Source: an uncultured Pseudoxanthomonas sp.
GTDB lineage: Bacteria > Pseudomonadota > Gammaproteobacteria > Xanthomonadales > Xanthomonadaceae
Assembly: GCF_946886695.1 (NCBI RefSeq)
Contig: NZ_CAMPJD010000004.1
Span: 38,600 to 102,599 of the forward strand
Direction: 5' to 3'
DNA length: 64,000 nucleotides
This document shows positions 57,271-64,000 of this stretch, one piece after another. Within the stretch, counting starts at the first letter, position 1, and every line of letters starts with the position of its first letter. The notes beneath the pieces were generated by a model. It saw nothing but the letters and a program-made list of their open reading frames with translations, searched no databases and was not told where the DNA came from. The translations under genes were made by a program, and so were the position numbers.

Positions 57271-58446
57271 TCAGACGGCCGGCGGCGGTTGAATGTCTGT
57301 TTCATTCCCTGCATCGCAGCTTCCCGGCTGCGCATTGATCCACGCGCGGATCAGTTCGACACCCTCGCGATGGACGACCGACCGGCCCAGCTCGGGCATC
57401 ATGATCGCGGGATCATCACTGTCCATGCGGAAATCGAAGATGGACGCTTCCGCGCTGCCCGGCACGATGTCGTGCAGCCGGTTGCCCGTGCCCTTGCCCG
57501 CGGCGATGGGCTGCTTGCAGAAACCCAGCTTCAAGCGGTCCTGCGTGCCCGCATCCAGCCACAAGCCGGAGGTAAGGGCCGGACCGGTGGCGCTGTGGCA
57601 ATGCCCACAGTTGATGTCGAGGTAGGCACGCGCGCGCGCATCGAGGGATGCGCGGGGATCGGCCGCATCCGCCAGCCGCGGCGGTTGCGCGGGTACTCCA
57701 CTCAGATAGCCGACGCGCGCGAGGTGCGCCAACTGGTTGTCGCGACCGGTCGCATACTCGAAGTCGCGATTGAGGTGGCGCGCCTTCAGCCCGATCGGCA
57801 GCAGTTTGCGCGACTTGTTGTCGGTGATGTGGCAGCCGCCGCACTGGTTCTGGTCGGGTACCTGGTAGTTCGCGGCTTCACGGGCGCCCTGTGCATCGAC
57901 CAGGTCTAGCGTGACCAGTTCGCCTGTGCGCTTCAGCGTGGCCTCGGTCTGGGCGTCGTTCCACACGTAGGGGAGCGCGACCCAGCCTTCCGCGCGGTGC
58001 ACCAGCAGGCGCGTTTCGATCAGACGAACCGTCGCCAGGTCCAGCGCTTCGCCTTCGAGTGAAGACGATGACGGCGGCGTGCGCGCAACCGATGTCCCAT
58101 CCCATGCCTTGCCTGCGGGCAACGGGTAGTAGAACGTCTTGCTGAGGATCGTGCCCACCGGGAAGTCGAAACTCCGGTCCGGTTGATACGTGGCCGCCAT
58201 GCCCACCGGCATCCAGACGGTGCGCAGCTTGTGCGCGTAGTCGCTGAACAACGGCGTGTTGAGGTCATAGGGCACCACGCCCTCATTGAGCCGCAACCAG
58301 CCGTCTTCCACCCGCAATACGCCCCACTCCGCCAGCGTTGCCGGCTGCCCTTCGGCGATGAAATGCACACGGGATGCAGGTTGGCAGGCCACCAGCACCA
58401 GGCTCACTGCCAGCAGCAGGAGGAACGCCGTGCACCGAAGCCGCAT
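57271..58446 (-). CDS. Diheme c-type cytochrome lipoprotein (SO2930 family)
   Basis: A 391-residue lipoprotein: lipobox LVLVAC, cysteine 21. Two haem c sites are visible, CGGCH near residue 200 and CGHCH near residue 281. Histidine and methionine candidates for axial ligands follow (PAIMMPELGRS). The N-terminal half, NEGVVPYDLNTPLFSDYAHK, is characteristic of the SO2930 family. This family recurs as a two-gene pair with parallel beta-helix proteins, as here, where that gene ends 9 nt upstream. The role is unknown; presumably electron transfer at the periplasmic face of a membrane. Confidence 0.88.
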   Translation of the reverse strand: MRLRCTAFLLLLAVSLVLVACQPASRVHFIAEGQPATLAEWGVLRVEDGWLRLNEGVVPYDLNTPLFSDYAHKLRTVWMPVGMAATYQPDRSFDFPVGTILSKTFYYPLPAGKAWDGTSVARTPPSSSSLEGEALDLATVRLIETRLLVHRAEGWVALPYVWNDAQTEATLKRTGELVTLDLVDAQGAREAANYQVPDQNQCGGCHITDNKSRKLLPIGLKARHLNRDFEYATGRDNQLAHLARVGYLSGVPAQPPRLADAADPRASLDARARAYLDINCGHCHSATGPALTSGLWLDAGTQDRLKLGFCKQPIAAGKGTGNRLHDIVPGSAEASIFDFRMDSDDPAIMMPELGRSVVHREGVELIRAWINAQPGSCDAGNETDIQPPPAV

Positions 58447-58455
58447 GCGTCGTCC

Positions 58456-59691
58456 TCAACCGCGCTTCAGATCGACCGCCGGCAGGCGCGGCAGTTCGCA
58501 ATCGTGCGACGTCATGTCCTTGCCGGGGCTCTTGTAGCCACCGGGCCCATCGGCATTGACCACGCCGCTGACATCGCGCAGGCAGATCTGCGGGCCGATC
58601 TTCCTGCCGTCCACCAGGCGATCCTTGTTGAAGTAGCCGTCCCAGAGCACGTCGGGAAAGCTGCCGCGCAGGCCGTAGACCGCCACCTTCAGCGCCTTGA
58701 GGTCGAAGCCGTCGGGTGAATCCCCGCCGCCGGACAGCGTGTTGCCATGGATGAAGATGCGCTCGGGGTAAGGATCGAAGTTCGGCGAGGCGCTGCTGTC
58801 CTTGTACCCGGTGGAATACACGCTGGACACGATGATGTTGGCCGTCGCGTTGTCGCGGATCTCGTTGGCGAAGACTTCGATGTCGTCGTTGGAGTTGATG
58901 ACGATGCCCGAGCCCGCCGGCACGCTGGCGACCGGCGTGCCCTTGGCGCCGAAGTTCTCGTGATTGTTGGCGATGACCTTGTTGTTGTACACGCGGATGT
59001 TGCCGCCCTGCTGGGACAGGCCCGGCATGTTGAACACCAGGATGCCGCCGGTGTTGCCGGTGGCCACGTTCTCGTAGACGTCCGCGTTGATCGTGTTCTC
59101 GACCTCGATGCCGGCGACGTTCTGTTCGGCGCGGCTGCGGCGCACGATCACCCCGTCGGACTGGCCCACGTAGATCCCCGCATCGGACGCGCCGATGGAC
59201 ACCGCGTCCTCGATCAGCACGTTCTTCGTCAGCACCGGATAGATGCCGTAGGCACCGTTCTTGGTGCTCGGCCCACCGGTCCACTGCACTTTCACGCCCC
59301 GGATGGTGATGTTCGCGGACTCGCTGATCTTCAAGCCATCGCCTTTGGAATCCTCGATGGTGAGGTTCTCGATGGTGAAGTCGTTGCCGTTCACCAGCAG
59401 GCCTTCCGCACCCGCCTTCTGCCCCTTGAAGCTCAGCACGCTCTTGTCCATGCCGGCGCCCCGGATCGTCACACCATCGGCACGCAGGCTGAGGCTGCGG
59501 TCGAAGCTGTGGCGGCCGGCCGGAATCTCGATGACATCGCCCGGCTTGGCGTCCAGCAGGCGCTCCTGCAGGGTGGCGGCGAAACCTGCATCGGCGGCCG
59601 CGACGGTATCGGTCGCGGGTGTCCCGGGCTGGCAGCCCGCCGCCAGCAACGCCAATGCGCCGGCCATCGCCAAGGAAATGTTGCGTTGCAT
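58456..59691 (-). CDS. Parallel beta-helix repeat lipoprotein
   Basis: A 411-residue lipoprotein: lipobox LLAAGC, cysteine 20. Residues about 55-330 form successive right-handed beta-helix turns (VTIRGAGMDKS; FTIENLTIEDSKGDGLKIS; DAGIYVGQSDGVIVRRS; GIEVENTINADVYENVATGN). The fold is that of pectate lyases and similar polysaccharide-active proteins, but the pectate-lyase metal site is not obvious. The start has GGGAGGGGAGACTC. First gene of the operon. Family knowledge: it pairs with the diheme family, function unknown. Confidence 0.88.
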   Translation of the reverse strand: MQRNISLAMAGALALLAAGCQPGTPATDTVAAADAGFAATLQERLLDAKPGDVIEIPAGRHSFDRSLSLRADGVTIRGAGMDKSVLSFKGQKAGAEGLLVNGNDFTIENLTIEDSKGDGLKISESANITIRGVKVQWTGGPSTKNGAYGIYPVLTKNVLIEDAVSIGASDAGIYVGQSDGVIVRRSRAEQNVAGIEVENTINADVYENVATGNTGGILVFNMPGLSQQGGNIRVYNNKVIANNHENFGAKGTPVASVPAGSGIVINSNDDIEVFANEIRDNATANIIVSSVYSTGYKDSSASPNFDPYPERIFIHGNTLSGGGDSPDGFDLKALKVAVYGLRGSFPDVLWDGYFNKDRLVDGRKIGPQICLRDVSGVVNADGPGGYKSPGKDMTSHDCELPRLPAVDLKRG

Positions 59692-59810
59692 GAGTCTCCC
59701 CTCCCATACGCCTGCGTAGTGCAGGCCAGTCTGGTGGGCGGACATGTGTGACACGGAGGGCGGGAGCGGCATACTAAGGGGGGGAAAGCGGACAAGCTGG
59801 AGGGGCTTCG
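59692..59810. promoter_or_regulatory. Divergent promoter region, beta-helix operon / AraC regulator
   Basis: A 119-nt gap between divergent starts, so both promoters and any AraC-type site must lie here. Ribosome sites are clear on both sides (GGAGG before 59811; GGGAGGGG before 59691). A short GTGTGACAC element at about 59745 is near-symmetric. No convincing AraC direct repeat was recognised by eye. Confidence 0.4.
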
Positions 59811-60848
59811 ATGCGCTGGAAAACCGGACTGGGCAACCCCCTGTCGATCGCCAATCTGCCCACCAACATGCTGTGCGGGCTGGTGCTGCTGGCCGGCGAA
59901 TTCGGCGTGAATGCCGAGAGCTGGTTCGCCGGCATGCGGTTGAACGTGCAGGAAATCCACGACCCGCAGGCCCGCGTGTCCTACCGCCAGGCCAGCGAGA
60001 TCATCCGCCGCGCCCTGCCCACCTTGCCCATCGATGGCGTCGGCCTGGCCATGGGCGGAAAGCAGAACGGCGGCAACTTCGGCCTGCTCGGGCTGGCGAT
60101 GAAGACGGCGCCCACGTTCGGCGATGCGGTGCAGATCGGCCTCGAATACCAGCGCAACCTGGGGCCGCTGATGGACCTGGAACTGGAAGATCGTGATGAA
60201 GGCGCATTGGCCGTGATCGCGACGGCGCCGGAGGAGGCCACTGACCTGCTGCCGTTCCTGTGCGAGGAAATGTTCGCCAGCACGCTGATGCTGGCACGCG
60301 AGCTGGCGGGCCCGGAATTCCGTCCGCTGCGGTTGGAACTGGGCTATCCGGCACCTCGCTACGCTGCCCGCTACGACGACCTGTTCGGCTGCGAAGTCCG
60401 CTTCAACCAGCCGCGGCACGCCATGGTGGTGGACCGTCGCTGGCTGGAACTGCCGTTCGCCAGCTACAACCCGGTGACGTCACGACAGGCGCTCGCGTTG
60501 TGCCAGGCACAGCTGACGGCGATGTCGTTGCGTGGCGAGACCACGGCGGCGGTGGAGCGGCAGTTGCGTCCGCGCCTGCGCGAGAACCCGCAGATGACCG
60601 ACGTGGCCACTGCGCTGCACCTGAGCGAACGCACGCTGCGCCGCCAGCTCGCCGAGGAAGGCACCAGCTTCAGCGCGGTGCACGACCGCGTGCGCACGGA
60701 ACGCGCGCTGGAGCTGCTGCACGACGAAGAAACGACCATTGCCACCGTCGGCAGCCAGATAGGATTCAACGACGTGCGTGAATTCCGCCGCGCGTTCAAG
60801 CGCTGGACCGGGCACACGCCCAGCGACACACGACGACGCCCCACGTAG
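59811..60848 (+). CDS. AraC-family regulator with N-terminal ligand-binding domain
   Basis: A 345-residue regulator. Residues about 20-200 match the arabinose-binding-like/OruR-type sensor domain seen in AraC proteins for hydrophobic or catabolic ligands (EIIRRALPTLPIDGVGLAMG). The C-terminal DNA-binding pair is at about 245-340 (DVATALHLSERTLRRQLAEE; ATVGSQIGFNDVREFRRAFK). Divergent from the beta-helix/diheme/TonB operon, which it most likely controls. Its TAG stop is formed by the GTAG head of a palindromic repeat. Confidence 0.9.
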   Translation: MRWKTGLGNPLSIANLPTNMLCGLVLLAGEFGVNAESWFAGMRLNVQEIHDPQARVSYRQASEIIRRALPTLPIDGVGLAMGGKQNGGNFGLLGLAMKTAPTFGDAVQIGLEYQRNLGPLMDLELEDRDEGALAVIATAPEEATDLLPFLCEEMFASTLMLARELAGPEFRPLRLELGYPAPRYAARYDDLFGCEVRFNQPRHAMVVDRRWLELPFASYNPVTSRQALALCQAQLTAMSLRGETTAAVERQLRPRLRENPQMTDVATALHLSERTLRRQLAEEGTSFSAVHDRVRTERALELLHDEETTIATVGSQIGFNDVREFRRAFKRWTGHTPSDTRRRPT

Positions 60849-61149
60849 AGCGGAGCTTGCTCCGCTACCGTCGGCTTCATCCCACTGGGCAAGCGCTGCA
60901 CAACCAACCCGGTTGTGGTGAGCCTGTCGAACCACGCATTTCACGACGAGCCGGGGCTGTCCTGGCTTGTCCATCCATCGCAAAGAGCGTGGTTCGACAG
61001 GCTCACCACGAACGGTAACCGGGGGCCGCGCCTGTTTGACCGCGTCGGCCGGCGTTGGCCCTTGACGCAGAGCGGAGCTTGCTCCGCTGCCTTCCGCTTT
61101 CGCGCACCCCTGTCGGATGGCATCCGACACCGGGCAAGCCCGGTGCTAC
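60845..61149. repeat. Cluster of three palindromic repeat families
   Basis: No gene is seen in these 300 nt. A GTAG-headed palindrome with arms AGCGGAGC around TT lies at 60845-60868, and a related copy headed GCAG at 61067-61090. Between them, GTGGTGAGCCTGTCGAACCA (60915-60934) is matched by its inverted copy at about 60988-61009. A third unit, CACCGGGCAAGCCCGGTG with CTAC after it, ends at 61149. The families are nested, suggesting repeated insertion in one hotspot between the AraC gene and ridA. Confidence 0.8.
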
Positions 61150-61162
61150 GGGGTCTCCACAC

Positions 61163-61546
61163 TCACTCCAGCACCATCACCGCATCGACCTCGAAGGCCG
61201 CGCCCTTGGGCAAGCCGGACACCTCGATCGTCGAGCGCGCGGGATACGGCGCTGCGAAGTAGTCCTGCATCACCGCATTGACTGCCGCGAACTGCGACAG
61301 GTCGGTCAGGTACAGGCCCAGTCGCACGATGCGGTCGAGCGAGCCGCCTGCACTCTCCGCCACCGCCTTGAGGTTGTCGAAGGCGCGGCGCGCCTGCGCG
61401 GCGATGTCGCCTTCGATCAGGTTGCCGGTCGCCGGATCCAGCGGAATCTGTCCGGAGAAGTACACTGTGTTGCCGGCACGCACGGCCTGCGAATACGGAC
61501 CGATGGCGGCCGGCGCCTGGTCAGTGTGGATGATCTGCTTGGTCAT
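61163..61546 (-). CDS. ridA: RidA family enamine/imine deaminase
   Basis: A 127-residue trimeric YjgF/YER057c/UK114 protein that hydrolyses reactive 2-aminoacrylate and related imines from PLP enzymes. [15 protein letters not shown], the catalytic-arginine region [15 protein letters not shown] and the closing [10 protein letters not shown] are present. It follows spoT on the same strand (81 nt), a common order in Xanthomonadaceae. Confidence 0.94.
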   Translation of the reverse strand: MTKQIIHTDQAPAAIGPYSQAVRAGNTVYFSGQIPLDPATGNLIEGDIAAQARRAFDNLKAVAESAGGSLDRIVRLGLYLTDLSQFAAVNAVMQDYFAAPYPARSTIEVSGLPKGAAFEVDAVMVLE

Positions 61547-61627
61547 GGGCGACTCCTGTGTGGAGGCCGCATTGTATGCCGCACCCTCGCAGGATCGTCG
61601 CGATGGGGGGCCAGCGCCCGCCCTGCT

Positions 61628-63799
61628 TCACTGCCGGCGCACGCCGTGCACGACATTGAGGCGCCGCAGCCTTCGCATCACTTCCGCCAGGTGGTTGCGG
61701 TCGCGCACCTGGATCGAGAAGCGCAGCACGGCGACGTTGATGTCGCGCTCCAGGTATTCGACCCGCTCGATGTTGGACTGGCTCTTCGCGACCGCCGCGG
61801 CGACCTGCGCCAGCACGCCGGGACGATTCTCCACGTCGATCAGCAGGGCGGCGTCGTAGTCGCCGGTGACGCGCGCATCCCAGGCGATCGGCACCCAGCG
61901 CTCGGGCGATTTGCGGAACTCGGTGACGTTGGGGCAATCCAGCCGATGCACCACGATGCCCTTGCCGGCCGTGTGGTAACCCATGATCTCGTCGCCCGGG
62001 ATGGGCTGGCAGCACTGCGCGAAGCTGACCACACCGCGCTCGCCGCCGGTGATCAGGATCTTCTCCTGCGAATGCTTGGAGTGGCCGCCGGCACGCAGCT
62101 CGGCGAACGCGGTCAGCGCCTGCGCCGCCTGCGCCGGCATCCAGTTGCCGAGTGCCACGTCCGCCAGGAAGGCTTCCAGGCGCGGATACTTGTGCTCGGT
62201 GAGGAAGGCTTCAAGACGCTGCTGCGGCAGCCGCTCGAGCGAACTGTCCAGGTCCTCCAGCGCACGGTCCAGCATGCGGTGGCCCAGTTGCACGGCATCC
62301 TCGTGCTCCAGTTGCTTGAGCTGGTGCCGGATCGCGGTACGTGCCTTGCTGGTGACCACGAACTCCAGCCACTGCGGCTTGGGTGCGGCCGACTTGGCGG
62401 TGATGATCTCCACGCTCTGCCCGCTGGCAAGCTTGGTGCGCAGCGGCACCAGCTTCTTGTCCACGCGCGACGCCACGGCCTGGTTGCCCACGTCCGTGTG
62501 CACGGCATAGGCGAAATCGAGCGCGGTGGAATTGCGCGGCAGCGACAGGATCTTGCCCTTCGGCGTGAACAGATAGACCTCGTCAGGGAACAGGTCGACC
62601 TTGACGTTCTCCAGGAACTCCAGCGACGAGCCGGCCGCATGCTGGTTGTCGATCAGCTCGACGATCCACGCATGCGCTCGGTTCTGTGCGCTGTTGGGTG
62701 TGTCGGTGCCGAACTTGTAGGTCCAATGCGCCGCGATGCCGCGCTCGGCGATCAGGTCCATCTCGGTGGTGCGGATCTGCACTTCGATCGGCGAGCCGTA
62801 GGGTCCGAACAACACCGTGTGCAGCGACTGGTATCCATTGGCCTTGGGAATGGCGATGAAATCGCGGAATCTTCCATCCAATGGCTTGTACTGCGCATGC
62901 ACCGCGCCAAGCGCGTGGTAGCACGACGGCACCGAATCGACCACCACGCGGAACCCGAACACGTCCATCACCTGGTCGAAGCTTTTTCCTTCCCCTTGCA
63001 TCTTGTTGTAGATGCTCCAGGGCGTCTTGACGCGGCTGACCAAGCGATGCTCGATGCCTTCCTTCGCCAGCCGCTGCGATAGGTGCGCCTCGATCTGCGC
63101 CATCGATTCACGGCGCATCACCGGCTGGCTGCGGATGTGCTTTTCGATCACCGCGTGACGCCACGGGTGCAACGCACGGAAGCCCAGGTCCTGCAGCTCG
63201 GATTTGACCAGGTTCATGCCCAGCCGCTGTGCGATGGGCGCGTAGATTTCCAGCGTCTCGCGGGCGATGCGGCCGCGGGCCTCGGCGCTCTGCGCACCGA
63301 GCGTGCGCATGTTGTGCAGGCGGTCGGCCAGCTTGATCATGATCACGCGCAGGTCGCGCGACATGGCCAGCAGCATCTTGCGGAAGCTCTCGGCCGCCGC
63401 TTCCTGACGGTCGCGGAACTTCAGCTTGTCCAGCTTGGTGACGCCTTCCACCAGCTCGGCGACCGACTCGCCGAACTCGGCCGCGATCTCCGCACCGGTC
63501 AGCGGCGTGTCCTCGATGGTGTCGTGCAGGATGGCCGCGATCAGCGTTTCTGCGTCCATGCCCAGTTCGGCCAGCACACCGGCTACCGCCACCGGATGGG
63601 TGATGTAGGGCTCGCCCGACTTGCGGGTCTGCCCGACATGCGCGGCGGCGCCGACTTCCCATGCTCGCCGGAGCAACGGCAACTGGTCCTTGGGCAGGTA
63701 ACGCGCGGTCTTCTCGAACTGCGCGACGTACTCCGGCACCGTTTCGTCGCGCGGCGAAGCGGGGTTACGGACTGCCTTGGCGATGCGACCTGAACTCAT
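61628..63799 (-). CDS. spoT: (p)ppGpp synthetase/hydrolase SpoT
   Basis: A 723-residue RelA/SpoT protein. The HD hydrolase domain (about 40-200) is intact: ITHPVAVAGVLAEL, ILHDTIEDT, KLADRLHNMRTL. The synthetase domain (about 235-360) has KTPWSIYNKMQGE, DVFGFRVVVDS and NGYQSLHT. The charge motif that separates bifunctional SpoT/Rel (RxKD) from RelA (ExDD) reads RFRD here, basic like the bifunctional type. TGS (about 390-450) and C-terminal ACT (about 650-720) domains follow. It lies in the rpoZ-spoT order. Confidence 0.95.
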   Translation of the reverse strand: MSSGRIAKAVRNPASPRDETVPEYVAQFEKTARYLPKDQLPLLRRAWEVGAAAHVGQTRKSGEPYITHPVAVAGVLAELGMDAETLIAAILHDTIEDTPLTGAEIAAEFGESVAELVEGVTKLDKLKFRDRQEAAAESFRKMLLAMSRDLRVIMIKLADRLHNMRTLGAQSAEARGRIARETLEIYAPIAQRLGMNLVKSELQDLGFRALHPWRHAVIEKHIRSQPVMRRESMAQIEAHLSQRLAKEGIEHRLVSRVKTPWSIYNKMQGEGKSFDQVMDVFGFRVVVDSVPSCYHALGAVHAQYKPLDGRFRDFIAIPKANGYQSLHTVLFGPYGSPIEVQIRTTEMDLIAERGIAAHWTYKFGTDTPNSAQNRAHAWIVELIDNQHAAGSSLEFLENVKVDLFPDEVYLFTPKGKILSLPRNSTALDFAYAVHTDVGNQAVASRVDKKLVPLRTKLASGQSVEIITAKSAAPKPQWLEFVVTSKARTAIRHQLKQLEHEDAVQLGHRMLDRALEDLDSSLERLPQQRLEAFLTEHKYPRLEAFLADVALGNWMPAQAAQALTAFAELRAGGHSKHSQEKILITGGERGVVSFAQCCQPIPGDEIMGYHTAGKGIVVHRLDCPNVTEFRKSPERWVPIAWDARVTGDYDAALLIDVENRPGVLAQVAAAVAKSQSNIERVEYLERDINVAVLRFSIQVRDRNHLAEVMRRLRRLNVVHGVRRQ

Positions 63800-63871
63800 G
63801 CCGCCAGCCTATGCCAGTCACGTCGCAACGGCAACGCGCGCGCCTGCCCGATGCACGCCTGCCTGGAACGC

Positions 63872-63897
63872 AGAAAGCCCGCTTGCGCGGGCTTTCT
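63872..63897. terminator. Hairpin between rpoZ and spoT
   Basis: A perfect 11-bp stem AGAAAGCCCGC / GCGGGCTTTCT with a 4-nt loop, 41 nt beyond the rpoZ stop. It carries A/T arms rather than a separate T-run, and could end rpoZ mRNA partly, lowering read-through into spoT. Confidence 0.65.
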
Positions 63898-63937
63898 GGT
63901 CATCGCCGGTTTCGATGGAAACCCGAGGCGGGGTCGA

Positions 63938-64000
63938 TCAATCGTCGCCCTTGGACAGGTCGTCGTCGGCGACCACTTCGGCGGCGGCCCATTCCAGCGC
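63938..64000 (-). CDS. rpoZ: RNA polymerase omega subunit, C-terminal end (partial)
   Basis: Twenty codons and a stop at the right edge: ALEWAAAEVVADDDLSKGDD. This is the acidic tail of Xanthomonas-type RpoZ, which ends in the same ALEWAAAEVVAD block. Omega helps assemble the polymerase and mediates ppGpp binding; spoT, the ppGpp enzyme, lies directly downstream. Confidence 0.88.
   Translation of the reverse strand, partial: ALEWAAAEVVADDDLSKGDD

Overview
The window is bacterial chromosome from the Xanthomonadaceae (Gammaproteobacteria), probably a Pseudoxanthomonas- or Stenotrophomonas-like organism. The evidence is high GC with GC-rich third codon positions, an RpoZ C-terminus of the Xanthomonas type at the right edge, the pilM-N-O-P-Q / PBP1a order, a Bat/MoxR operon, class I aldolase and L31 type B, and several families of short palindromes headed by GTAG like the SMAG repeats of Stenotrophomonas. 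The genus cannot be fixed from sequence alone. Almost all of it is core chromosome. No tRNA, rRNA, CRISPR array, prophage or intact insertion sequence was seen.

Layout. 1-3.1 kb: end of a LytS-type kinase with its LytTR regulator, a small lipoprotein, two small membrane proteins and a CysB-like regulator. 3.3-5.8 kb: siroheme synthase cysG and cysteine synthase cysK, divergent from the regulator. 5.8-10.1 kb: a DUF6265 protein, then a minus-strand operon marR-emrA-emrB-VOC with a palindromic operator in front of marR. 10.3-21 kb: a glycolysis block on the minus strand (class I aldolase, pyruvate kinase, phosphoglycerate kinase with an overlapping HAD phosphatase, GAPDH), interrupted by the uncharacterised DUF2339/DUF3999 membrane pair. 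21-27.4 kb: ompW with a perfect FNR/Anr-type site, an S1/P1 nuclease, modABC, a flavin-reductase-like protein and a large acetyl-CoA hydrolase/transferase-family protein. 27.4-28.1 kb: a dead REP-associated transposase (RAYT) flanked by REP palindromes. 28-31.5 kb: transketolase and a DAACS symporter. 31.6-38.5 kb: operon moxR-DUF58-DUF4381-batA-batB/TPR-batD. 38.6-46.2 kb: type IV pilus operon pilMNOPQ and divergent PBP1a. 46.3-49.6 kb: the most accessory-looking stretch, with two decayed genes (Lrp/AsnC regulator, isochorismatase-like hydrolase) and two orphan exported proteins. 49.6-54.7 kb: citrate synthase, L31 type B, nucleoside hydrolase, a REP pair and recG. 54.8-60.9 kb: a cassette of parallel beta-helix lipoprotein, diheme cytochrome lipoprotein and TonB-dependent receptor with a divergent AraC regulator. 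61-64 kb: a cluster of palindromic repeats, ridA, spoT and the end of rpoZ.

How the genes work together. The aldolase/pgk/gapA/pyk block, transketolase and citrate synthase cover lower glycolysis, the pentose-phosphate link and entry to the TCA cycle. The pil genes build the inner-membrane alignment complex and outer-membrane secretin of the type IV pilus. The cassette at 54.8-60.9 kb is the best candidate for an undescribed system: an outer-membrane import receptor, a haem lipoprotein and a beta-helix lipoprotein in one operon beside a ligand-binding AraC regulator. The beta-helix/diheme pair is a recurring partnership of unknown function.
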